From: an uncultured Lachnospiraceae bacterium
Lineage (GTDB): Bacteria > Bacillota > Clostridia > Lachnospirales > Lachnospiraceae
DNA: 50,690 nt
NCBI GenBank assembly: GCA_910585895.1
Contig: CAJUHY010000014.1
Coordinates: 1-50,690, forward strand
Direction of reading: 5' to 3'
In this document: piece after piece, positions 17,770-25,688 of the stretch
How the letters are laid out: each line of letters begins with the position of its first letter
Numbering within the stretch: the first letter of the stretch is position 1
The notes under the pieces: generated by a model
What the model was told of the DNA's origin: nothing
The model's database searches: none
The model's input: the letters and a program-made list of their open reading frames with translations, nothing else
Program-made: the position numbers and the translations under genes

Positions 17770-19005
17770 ATGGGATTAAACAGTACGCCTTCTGCGAACC
17801 GTGTGCATATCGGTTTTTTTGGCAGGAGAAATGCAGGCAAGTCCAGTGTCGTCAATGCGGTGACTGGGCAGGAACTTGCCGTAGTGTCCGAGATAAAGGG
17901 AACTACCACGGATCCGGTGACAAAAGCAATGGAACTGCTGCCGATGGGACCGGTGGTCATTATAGATACGGCGGGAATTGATGATGAGGGGGCATTGGGA
18001 GAACTGCGGGTGCAAAAAACCAGACAGATTTTAAATAAGACGGATGTGGCAGTTCTTGTGATGGACGGCACGGTGAGTGTGGAGGAAGCAGAGAAGGAAC
18101 TGATTGGTATTTTTCGGGAAAAGAAAATCCCGTATGTACTGGCAATCAATAAAGATGATTTGAGACAGCAGGAAGATAGATTGCCAGAGGATATGCTGCC
18201 TGGGGAGGCAGAAAATATCATAAGAATTAGTGCCAGGACAGGATTTCAGATAGAGGAATTGAAAGAGAAGATTGCGCATCTTGCCGTGGCGGAGGAGACG
18301 AAACGGCAGATTGTGGGGGATTTATTGAACCCTATGGATTTTGTGGTGCTGGTAGCGCCCATTGATTCGGCAGCGCCCAAAGGCAGGCTGATTCTGCCGC
18401 AGCAGCAGACAATCCGCGATATTCTGGAGTCTGGTGCGGTGTCGATTGTGGTCAGGGAACATGAATTGAAAGAAACATTAAGGCAGTTGGGCCGAAAGCC
18501 GGCTATGGTAATTACGGACAGCCAGGTATTTGCCCAGGTCAGCGCTGATACCCCTGAGGAGGTTTTGCTGACGTCATTTTCTATTTTGTTTGCCCGCTAT
18601 AAAGGGAACTTAAAGACTGCCGTACAGGGAGCAGCGGCAATTGAAAACCTGCAGGATGGGGATAAAGTTCTGATTTCTGAGGGTTGTACGCATCACAGGC
18701 AATGTGATGATATCGGTTCTGTAAAGATTCCGCGCTGGCTCGCTACGTATACAAAAAAACAGCTGAATATTTGCCTTTCTTCCGGCACAGAGTTTCCGGA
18801 GGATTTATCGGAATATAAATTGGTTATTCACTGCGGCGGCTGTATGTTGGGGGAGCGGGAAATGAAGTACCGTCTCAAATGTGCGGCAGACCAGAGAGTG
18901 CCTGTCACGAATTATGGGATTGCAATTGCTTATATGCAGGGTATCCTGCGGCGCAGCGTGGAACTGTTTCCAGAAGTTTTGGCGCAGTTACACGAAAAGC
19001 GATAA
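17770..19005 (+). CDS. hydF: [FeFe]-hydrogenase maturation GTPase HydF
   Basis: A 411-residue scaffold protein on which the di-iron part of the hydrogenase H-cluster is assembled before transfer to HydA. The N-terminal GTPase domain shows P-loop GRRNAGKSS, switch TTTDPV, IDTAG and the NKDD base-binding motif. The C-terminal region has the cluster ligands CTHH and HCGGC expected for HydF. AAGGAGGAAGCAGC precedes the ATG. The partner radical enzymes HydE and HydG are not in the window. Presence of hydF implies a hydrogen-metabolising anaerobe. Confidence 0.95.
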   Translation: MGLNSTPSANRVHIGFFGRRNAGKSSVVNAVTGQELAVVSEIKGTTTDPVTKAMELLPMGPVVIIDTAGIDDEGALGELRVQKTRQILNKTDVAVLVMDGTVSVEEAEKELIGIFREKKIPYVLAINKDDLRQQEDRLPEDMLPGEAENIIRISARTGFQIEELKEKIAHLAVAEETKRQIVGDLLNPMDFVVLVAPIDSAAPKGRLILPQQQTIRDILESGAVSIVVREHELKETLRQLGRKPAMVITDSQVFAQVSADTPEEVLLTSFSILFARYKGNLKTAVQGAAAIENLQDGDKVLISEGCTHHRQCDDIGSVKIPRWLATYTKKQLNICLSSGTEFPEDLSEYKLVIHCGGCMLGEREMKYRLKCAADQRVPVTNYGIAIAYMQGILRRSVELFPEVLAQLHEKR

Positions 19006-19044
19006 ATAAGACGCACTCCGCGTACCTGTTTTATATGGAACCCC

Positions 19045-19073
19045 TTGAAATCATTTTTCCGTCTTGCTATAGT
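19045..19073 (+). promoter_or_regulatory. Sigma-A promoter before tandem sigma genes
   Basis: TTGAAA at 19045-19050 and TATAGT at 19068-19073 are 17 bp apart. The leader of about 120 nt contains an A/T-rich hairpin around 19137-19170 (ATAAAAAATC pairing with GATTTTTTAT) just ahead of the ribosome site. Confidence 0.6.
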
Positions 19074-19197
19074 AGTACTGGGGAAGTGCAGACCATCAGA
19101 AATTGCATAAGATTTAACGAAAGATGAATCGAGGGGATAAAAAATCCAGAGAATTATCAGAGATTTTTTATGCCCTGATTTTTTGGAGGTACCGAAA

Positions 19198-19758
19198 GTG
19201 TTCCATTGCTTGAGTTTGTTGGATACCGAAGAAGAAAAGGATTTTTTAAGGGAAATATTTGAAACTTATAAGGATGAAATGTTTTACACTGCCTATGTAA
19301 TCCTGGAAAATAAGCAGGATGCGGAGGATATGGTACAGGATACGCTGCTTGCGCTGATTCCCCATTTGGGCAAGATGAAGAAGGAGCCTCCTCAGAAGAA
19401 CTGGAATTTCATAGTTACCATCGTAAAGAACAATTCTTTTAACCGTTATAAGAAGAAAAAACGGCAGGCGGACAGAGAATTGCCGATAACGGAAGAGATT
19501 TTGCGGGATATAGTGGATGTGGAATTTGATACGAAGGTTCTGGAAATAGAACAGAGGGACTTTCTTGTGCAATTGCTGGGACAGATGAGTGAGCTTCATC
19601 AGGATATACTTCTTTTGCGGTATTATCACGAATTAAGTACAGTGGAAATCGGGGAACTTCTTGGCAAATCGCCGGATACGGTCAGGCATATTATCCATAG
19701 GGCAAAAAAGAAGCTGCAGGGCATGTTAGAAGGGGAGGAATTATTTGGAAGCAGCTGA
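19198..19758 (+). CDS. ECF-type RNA polymerase sigma factor (first of pair)
   Basis: A 186-residue sigma-70-family protein with region 2 (ETYKDEMFYTAYVILENKQD, AEDMVQDTLLAL) and region 4 (LHQDILLLRYYHELSTVEIGELLG then the recognition helix KSPDTVRHIIHRAKKKL). It should direct RNA polymerase to a dedicated promoter set. I choose GTG 19198 because GGAGG at 19185-19189 lies 8 nt before it; a TTG at 19183 overlaps that site. The second sigma gene overlaps its last 14 bases. No anti-sigma or DUF4367 gene is adjacent, which is unusual. Confidence 0.88.
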   Translation: MFHCLSLLDTEEEKDFLREIFETYKDEMFYTAYVILENKQDAEDMVQDTLLALIPHLGKMKKEPPQKNWNFIVTIVKNNSFNRYKKKKRQADRELPITEEILRDIVDVEFDTKVLEIEQRDFLVQLLGQMSELHQDILLLRYYHELSTVEIGELLGKSPDTVRHIIHRAKKKLQGMLEGEELFGSS

Positions 19759-20311
19759 AATATATTACAGATTACAATTTTTGGATGGTGAACAGGAAAA
19801 AGATTTCTTTGAGGAAATATATGAGACTTACAGGGATGAAATGTACCGCAAAGCTTATCGCATTTTAAAGAACAGACACGATGCGGAAGACGTCGTACAG
19901 GAGACATTTGTCACCCTGATGGATAATTTGGATGTGCTGAGAGGGAATTCTCCACAGAAGAATTGGAATTACATACTTACAATCTTGAAAAATAAATCAT
20001 TTAATCTCTGCAAACAGAGAAAGAGGCAGGCGGACCAGGAAATAGAAGGGGAATCGCTGGAAAATGTTTTTGACGAAGAGTTGGATGTAAAGTTTCAAAA
20101 GCTGGAACGGCAGGAACTTTTAACAGAGGCGCTAAAACATATGAATAAATCTTATCGTGATATATTGCTTTTGCAGTATTACCATGACATGAGCATCGCA
20201 GAAATCGCCAAGGTTCTTGGTAAAAGTCCTGACAATGTTGGGCATATGTCCAGGAGAGCGAAAAAGAAGCTGAAAAAGCTGTTGAAAAAATATGGGTTTG
20301 AATCATTTTGA
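19745..20311 (+). CDS. ECF-type RNA polymerase sigma factor (second of pair)
   Basis: A 188-residue paralogue of the preceding protein: region 2 ETYRDEMYRKAYRILKNRHD plus AEDVVQETF, region 4 YRDILLLQYYHDMSIAEIAKVLG plus KSPDNVGHMSRRAKKKL. The likely start is TTG 19745, with GGAGG at 19734-19738, so the two genes are translationally coupled through a 14-bp overlap. The recognition helices differ (VRHIIHR against VGHMSRR), so they may read different promoters. The pair probably arose by tandem duplication. A HAD phosphatase gene follows 50 bp later. Confidence 0.88.
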   Translation: MEAAEIYYRLQFLDGEQEKDFFEEIYETYRDEMYRKAYRILKNRHDAEDVVQETFVTLMDNLDVLRGNSPQKNWNYILTILKNKSFNLCKQRKRQADQEIEGESLENVFDEELDVKFQKLERQELLTEALKHMNKSYRDILLLQYYHDMSIAEIAKVLGKSPDNVGHMSRRAKKKLKKLLKKYGFESF

Positions 20312-20361
20312 CGGCTGAACTGTAATTAAAAGTGTAACAGCTGTTGATGGAGGATTGCGAT

Positions 20362-21012
20362 ATGAAATACCAAGGATTACTGTTTGATTTTGATTATACG
20401 CTGGGAGATTCTACAGACGGTATTATACTCTGTACAAACTATGCCCTCAAATGTCTGGGTTACCAGCCGGCAGACAGGGAAACAATACGCAGGACAATCG
20501 GTCTGCATCTGCAGGAGGTTTACCATGTATTGGTAAAGGCGCAGGAGCTAGAAGGGAAAATAGCAGAAGAGAATGAATTTGCACGTCTGTTTATGGAGAG
20601 AGCAGACCAGGTAATGACGGAGAAGTCCAGTTTTTATCCCGGTGTACTGGCGTGTATGCGTCAGTGGAAGGAACAGGGATATAAACTCGGGGTGGTGACG
20701 ACAAAATACCGTCACCGGATAGAAGGTATTTTGGAAAAATACCAGGAGAGGGAACTGTTTGATATAATTATTGGCGGAGACAGTGTCAAACATCCTAAGC
20801 CGGACCCGGAAGGGATTTTACAGGTACTGGAAATATGGAGCATGTCAAAGGCGGAAGCGCTCTATGTGGGGGATAGCCTGGTGGATGCCAGGACTGCTCA
20901 GGCAGCGGGTGTAGATTTTGCCGGGGTCACAACTGGCACTACGACAAAAGAAGCGCTGGAACAATATCCGAACATAGGGGTATTTGCTAAAGTGGGGGCA
21001 TTGCCTTTGTAA
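20362..21012 (+). CDS. HAD hydrolase, phosphoglycolate-phosphatase-like
   Basis: A 216-residue cytoplasmic phosphatase of the haloacid dehalogenase superfamily. Motif I is DFDYTLGDS, with the nucleophile Asp and acid Asp; motif II is VVTTK, motif III lies in KHPKPDPEG and motif IV is YVGDSLVDA. The helical cap between motifs I and II is of the Gph/PpaX kind. Substrate cannot be fixed from sequence; phosphoglycolate or pyrophosphate are the usual ones. ATG 20362 follows GGAGG by 8 nt; an upstream in-frame TTG is rejected. It converges on pyrG with a shared terminator. Confidence 0.88.
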   Translation: MKYQGLLFDFDYTLGDSTDGIILCTNYALKCLGYQPADRETIRRTIGLHLQEVYHVLVKAQELEGKIAEENEFARLFMERADQVMTEKSSFYPGVLACMRQWKEQGYKLGVVTTKYRHRIEGILEKYQERELFDIIIGGDSVKHPKPDPEGILQVLEIWSMSKAEALYVGDSLVDARTAQAAGVDFAGVTTGTTTKEALEQYPNIGVFAKVGALPL

Positions 21013-21018
21013 ATGAGA

Positions 21019-21050
21019 GAGCCGTTACAGTCTGTAGCGGCTCCCTTTGT
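21019..21050. terminator. Terminator between converging genes
   Basis: GAGCCGTTACA at 21019-21029 pairs with TGTAGCGGCTC at 21033-21043 (one G-T pair), followed by CCCTTTGTTCT. It sits exactly between the convergent HAD gene and pyrG and probably serves the plus strand best. Confidence 0.65.
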
Positions 21051-21051
21051 T

Positions 21052-22656
21052 CTATTTCCTGTTTTTCAATGCTGCTTCCACAAACCCTTTGAACAATGGA
21101 TGCGGACGGTTCGGTCTGGACTTAAGTTCCGGGTGCGCCTGAGTGGCTACAAACCAGGGGTGGTCCGTAAGCTCCACCATCTCTACAATCCGGTTGTCTG
21201 GTGACAGACCGCACAGCTTCATGCCATGTTCTGTGAGGATGGAACGGTAGTCATTGTTGACCTCGTAACGATGGCGGTGTCTCTCATGAATAGTCTGTTC
21301 GCCATATACCTGGTATGCTCTGGAGGAAGTGTCCAGAACACAGGGATAAGAGCCGAGACGCAGTGTTCCGCCGATGTCTTCGACATCACTTTGATCGGGC
21401 ATCAGTGCAATTACCGGATGGGTGGTATTGGGGTTTAGTTCAATGCTGTGCGCGTCATGGAAACCGCAAAGGCTTCTGGCGCATTCGATGATTGCCACCT
21501 GCATACCCAGGCAGAGCCCGAGATATGGTATCTCATGTTCGCGTGCGTATCTGGCAGCCGTTATCATGCCTTCCACGCCGCGGTCCCCAAAACCTCCGGG
21601 AACTAAAATACCTTCAATATTTCCAAGTATTTCTTCTACGTTATCATCGTTTAATAATTCAGAATCCACCCATTTGATATTGACAGTGGCACGCTCCGCA
21701 ATGCCGCCATGTTTTAATGCTTCCACTACGGAAATGTAGGCATCGTGCAGCGCAGTATATTTGCCGACCAAGGCAATATTTACCTCTTTGTCTGGATAGC
21801 GCAGGGCATCCACCATATCAATCCAGTCTGTAAGATTAGGTTCCGGGCAGTCAAGATGGAGACACTCGCATGCTACCTGTGCCAGATTTTCTTTTTCCAT
21901 GGCAAGCGGGGCTTCATACAGATATTCTACGTCCAGGTTCTGCAGAACACGGCTGCAGGGTACATTACAAAATAAGGAAATTTTGTCTTTGATTCCCTGG
22001 TCTAAAGGATGTTCGGAACGGCAAACAATAATATCGGGCTGGATTCCCATGCCTTGCAGTTCTTTAACGCTTGCCTGTGTGGGTTTCGTCTTCATCTCGC
22101 CGGATGCGCTGATATAGGGAATCAGTGTCACATGAATCAGGATGGCATTCTCATGTCCTACTTCATGCTGGAACTGGCGGATGGATTCTAAGAAAGGCTG
22201 GCTTTCCATATCCCCCACAGTTCCGCCTACTTCAATGATGGCGATATGGGTCTCCTCTGTAGTGAAATTGCGGTAAAAACGGCTCTTGATTTCATTGGTA
22301 ATATGAGGGATTACCTGTACCGTCCCACCGCCGTAATCGCCGCGCCGCTCTTTCTGCAGGACGGACCAGTAAACCTTGCCGGTGGTAACGTTAGAATTTT
22401 TACTTAAATTCTCATCAATGAAACGCTCGTAATGACCTAAATCAAGATCAGTCTCTGCCCCATCATCAGTTACAAAAACCTCACCGTGCTGGATGGGGTT
22501 CATGGTTCCGGGATCAATATTAATGTAGGGGTCAAATTTCTGCATGGTAACCTTATATCCGCGCGCTTTCAATAAGCGTCCCAAAGAGGCGGCGGTAATT
22601 CCTTTTCCTAGGCCGGAAACGACTCCACCGGTGACAAAGACGTATTTTACGGGCAT
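21052..22656 (-). CDS. pyrG: CTP synthase
   Basis: A 534-residue enzyme that makes CTP from UTP, ATP and glutamine. The N-terminal synthetase half starts with KYVFVTGGVVSGLGKGI and contains DPYINIDPGTMNP and EVGGTVGD. The C-terminal class I glutaminase half shows PGGFGDRGVEGM, the nucleophile elbow GLCLGMQ and the catalytic QAHPEL. Length is normal for bacterial PyrG. AAGGAGGATTACCC precedes the ATG, and a TATAAT-like -10 lies near 22708-22713 on the minus strand. It stands alone, divergent from ftsH. Confidence 0.98.
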   Translation of the reverse strand: MPVKYVFVTGGVVSGLGKGITAASLGRLLKARGYKVTMQKFDPYINIDPGTMNPIQHGEVFVTDDGAETDLDLGHYERFIDENLSKNSNVTTGKVYWSVLQKERRGDYGGGTVQVIPHITNEIKSRFYRNFTTEETHIAIIEVGGTVGDMESQPFLESIRQFQHEVGHENAILIHVTLIPYISASGEMKTKPTQASVKELQGMGIQPDIIVCRSEHPLDQGIKDKISLFCNVPCSRVLQNLDVEYLYEAPLAMEKENLAQVACECLHLDCPEPNLTDWIDMVDALRYPDKEVNIALVGKYTALHDAYISVVEALKHGGIAERATVNIKWVDSELLNDDNVEEILGNIEGILVPGGFGDRGVEGMITAARYAREHEIPYLGLCLGMQVAIIECARSLCGFHDAHSIELNPNTTHPVIALMPDQSDVEDIGGTLRLGSYPCVLDTSSRAYQVYGEQTIHERHRHRYEVNNDYRSILTEHGMKLCGLSPDNRIVEMVELTDHPWFVATQAHPELKSRPNRPHPLFKGFVEAALKNRK

Positions 22657-22779
22657 GGGTAATCCTCCTTAAATTCTGAAATGTTTAATTTGTCCAACAA
22701 TTAATATATTATACAACCTAAGCTAAAAGAAATCTAGGACTTTCACAAAAAAATTCATAAAAAGTTTAGCAAAGAAATA

Positions 22780-22808
22780 TTGATTTTCAAAGGGAATGCA
22801 CATATAAT
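22780..22808 (+). promoter_or_regulatory. Sigma-A promoter of ftsH
   Basis: TTGATT at 22780-22785 and TATAAT at 22803-22808 with a 17-bp spacer. Transcription should begin about 40 nt before the ftsH start. Confidence 0.7.
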
Positions 22809-22856
22809 AAAAAGAGTATCGCGTGATAGATGGCCGCGGTATTCAGGAGGAAATCA

Positions 22857-25688
22857 ATGGAGAACAAAGGAAATAACAATAACAATGGCAGAAAAAATAA
22901 TGGCGGGAATAACAGGAATGGCATGACAATTATGGTCTTTATCCTGGCGGCGCTTCTGGTGCTGTTTCTGACAAGCCTTTTGAACAGCTGTGCGAAGAGC
23001 GCTACCAACAAGGAAGTGTCTTATTCAGAATTTATTAAAATGATAGAGGATGACAAGGTAGCGGAAGTCAAATTTACTTCTAACAGAATTAAGATTTTGC
23101 CCAAGGGTGAGAATAAATTATACCGCATTACTTACTACACAGCGGAGCTGAGGGATGAAGAACTGCTCCCGTTGTTAAGGGAACATAATGTGAAGTTCAG
23201 CGGGACAGTGGAGGATGTGTCCTCGGCAATCCTGTGGAATATGGTGAGTTATGTCCTGCCTCTGGTACTGGTATGGATATTATTATACTTTTTGATCTTC
23301 CGCAAAATGGGCGGCGGCGGAGTTATGGGCGTTGGCAAGACAACGGCCAAAGTTTATGTTGAGAAGTCTACCGGCGTAACATTTAAGGATGTTGCCGGAC
23401 AGGACGAAGCCAAGGAATCCCTGCAGGAGGTAGTAGATTTCCTGCATAACCCCAAGAAGTATACAGATATCGGCGCCAAGCTTCCCAAGGGTGCGCTTCT
23501 GGTAGGACCTCCCGGAACAGGTAAGACGCTGCTTGCCAAGGCAGTGGCAGGTGAGGCAAATGTGCCGTTCTTTTCCCTGGCAGGTTCAGATTTTGTGGAA
23601 ATGTTTGTCGGCGTAGGAGCTTCCCGTGTGCGGGATTTGTTTAAAGAGGCACAGAAACAGGCGCCCTGCATTATTTTTATTGATGAGATTGATGCGATTG
23701 GTAAGAGTCGTGATACCAGATATGGCGGCAATGATGAGCGTGAACAGACATTGAACCAGCTTCTGGCAGAGATGGATGGATTCGATACGTCCAAAGGTCT
23801 GCTGATTCTGGCAGCAACGAACCGCCCGGAAGTTTTGGACAAGGCATTGCTGCGCCCGGGACGTTTTGACCGCAGGATTATTGTAGATAAGCCGGACCTC
23901 AAGGGGCGTGTGGATACCTTGAAAGTACATGCCAAGAATGTGCTTATGGATGATACAGTAGATTTGGATGCCATTGCGCTTGCCACATCCGGTGCAGTGG
24001 GTTCTGACCTTGCCAATATGATTAATGAGGCGGCTATCAATGCGGTAAAACAAGGTCGGAAGCATGTGAATCAGGAAGACCTGTTTGAGTCGGTGGAGGT
24101 AGTGATTGCCGGCAAAGAGAAAAAGGACCGCATTATGGGACCCAAAGAGAAGAAGATGGTGGCTTACCATGAGGTGGGGCATGCTTTGGTGACGGCATTG
24201 CAGAAAGATACTGAGCCGGTGCAGAAAATTACCATCGTTCCGCGTACGATGGGTGCGCTTGGTTATACCATGCAGGTGCCGGAGGAAGAGAAGTACCTGA
24301 TGACGAAGAACGAGCTAGTTGCGCGTCTTGTTACTTATATGGGCGGACGTGCTGCGGAGGAGATTGTTTTTGACTCGGTGACCACCGGGGCTTCCAATGA
24401 TATTGAACAGGCAACGAAGATGGCGCGGGCAATGGTCACGCAGTACGGAATGTCAGACAGGTTCGGGCTGATGGGGCTTGTAACGATTGAGGATAAATAT
24501 CTTGAAGGCAGGGCAAGCTTAAACTGCGGCGAGGAGACGGCGGCGCAGATTGACCAGGAGGTCATGAAGATACTGAAGAACAGTTACGATGAAGCTGTGC
24601 GTCTGCTGCAGGAGAACAGGGATATTCTGGATGAGATTTCTGAATATCTCTACGAGCATGAGACAATTACCGGCAAGGAGTTTATGCAGATTTTCCGCAA
24701 TTTAAAGGGAATCCCAGAGCCGGAGGAGAAGACAGATGCCCAGAAAGCAGCAGAGGAATTCAAAGCGGAGAGCGATACTGGGTTTATCCCACATGATTCC
24801 AAGGACAATCTTTCAGAGCCTCAGCAAGAGTTTCTGGAGGAGGACGATGATTTGTTAGTAGATACGCTTGAAGAACCTTTGCCGGAAGAATTTATGTTTG
24901 GGATGAGCCGGAAGCAGGAGAATGATATACAAATTATTCCTCTGCATAAATCTACGGCAGAAGAAGCGGCGGAAGAGTTATGCCATGCTGAGGACATTGC
25001 AGAGAAAATGTCAGCAGAGGAAGCAGTAGCATCTCAGGAAGACTCAGGCCAACTATCAGAGGAGAACTCAGAGTTTTCTTTGGAAGGCTCAGAGGAATTG
25101 CCGGAGGAGGATTCAGCGATTTCCTTGGAAAACTCGGAGGAATTGCCGGAGGAGGATTCAGCGATTTTCTTGGAAAACTCGGAGGAATTGCCAGAGGAGG
25201 ATTCAGCGATTTCCTTGGAAAACCCGGAGGAATTGCCGGAGGAGGACTCACAATTTTCATTGGAAGACACGGAGAATCTGTCAGACGAGGAAAATAATGC
25301 AGTTTCAGATGAAGCGGAGGAAGTTGATACCATCTTAGAAAACATGGCTGAGATTCCGCTGGAGGAAGAGGCAGCCCGGGAAGAATACGATACGCCGTGG
25401 GAGGAGCCGGATGTCGTATTGATTGAAGCAGTGGACAGCGGTGCACAGGCTGCTGTAAATATTATAGAAGCAGAAGAGGAATTAGAGGAATCACAGGAGG
25501 AGCAGGTTCCGCAGATATCGGCTTTGGAACAGTTGGAACTTGCCAAAAAGAAACTGAAAGAGGAATCATGGGAATCTGCGGTTGAGGAAGAGGAGATTGA
25601 GGAAGAGGATTTGGAAGGGACTCCGGAAGAAGCAGAGGAGGCTGAACGGGAGGATTATCTGGACAGATTATTAAAGGGAATGGAATAA
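22857..25688 (+). CDS. ftsH: ATP-dependent membrane protease FtsH with acidic tail
   Basis: A 943-residue membrane-anchored AAA protease that degrades misfolded membrane and short-lived proteins. An Asn/Gly-rich N-terminus is followed by a first membrane segment (about residues 22-42), the extracytoplasmic domain and a second membrane segment near residue 130-150. Then come Walker A GPPGTGKT (217-224), Walker B IIFIDEID, the second region of homology and the zinc site HEVGH (438-442). The core ends near residue 620; FtsH proteins usually end at about 600-700. The last roughly 300 residues are an extremely acidic tail with four 15-residue repeats. AGGAGG at 22845-22850 sets the start at 22857. 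uvrC starts on its stop codon. Confidence 0.96.
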   Translation: MENKGNNNNNGRKNNGGNNRNGMTIMVFILAALLVLFLTSLLNSCAKSATNKEVSYSEFIKMIEDDKVAEVKFTSNRIKILPKGENKLYRITYYTAELRDEELLPLLREHNVKFSGTVEDVSSAILWNMVSYVLPLVLVWILLYFLIFRKMGGGGVMGVGKTTAKVYVEKSTGVTFKDVAGQDEAKESLQEVVDFLHNPKKYTDIGAKLPKGALLVGPPGTGKTLLAKAVAGEANVPFFSLAGSDFVEMFVGVGASRVRDLFKEAQKQAPCIIFIDEIDAIGKSRDTRYGGNDEREQTLNQLLAEMDGFDTSKGLLILAATNRPEVLDKALLRPGRFDRRIIVDKPDLKGRVDTLKVHAKNVLMDDTVDLDAIALATSGAVGSDLANMINEAAINAVKQGRKHVNQEDLFESVEVVIAGKEKKDRIMGPKEKKMVAYHEVGHALVTALQKDTEPVQKITIVPRTMGALGYTMQVPEEEKYLMTKNELVARLVTYMGGRAAEEIVFDSVTTGASNDIEQATKMARAMVTQYGMSDRFGLMGLVTIEDKYLEGRASLNCGEETAAQIDQEVMKILKNSYDEAVRLLQENRDILDEISEYLYEHETITGKEFMQIFRNLKGIPEPEEKTDAQKAAEEFKAESDTGFIPHDSKDNLSEPQQEFLEEDDDLLVDTLEEPLPEEFMFGMSRKQENDIQIIPLHKSTAEEAAEELCHAEDIAEKMSAEEAVASQEDSGQLSEENSEFSLEGSEELPEEDSAISLENSEELPEEDSAIFLENSEELPEEDSAISLENPEELPEEDSQFSLEDTENLSDEENNAVSDEAEEVDTILENMAEIPLEEEAAREEYDTPWEEPDVVLIEAVDSGAQAAVNIIEAEEELEESQEEQVPQISALEQLELAKKKLKEESWESAVEEEEIEEEDLEGTPEEAEEAEREDYLDRLLKGME
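25077..25256 (+). repeat. Four tandem 45-bp units in the ftsH tail
   Basis: Four consecutive 45-bp units encode variants of SLENSEELPEEDSAI. The copies are nearly identical in DNA, so the array is young and likely to vary in number between strains without shifting the reading frame. Confidence 0.85.
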
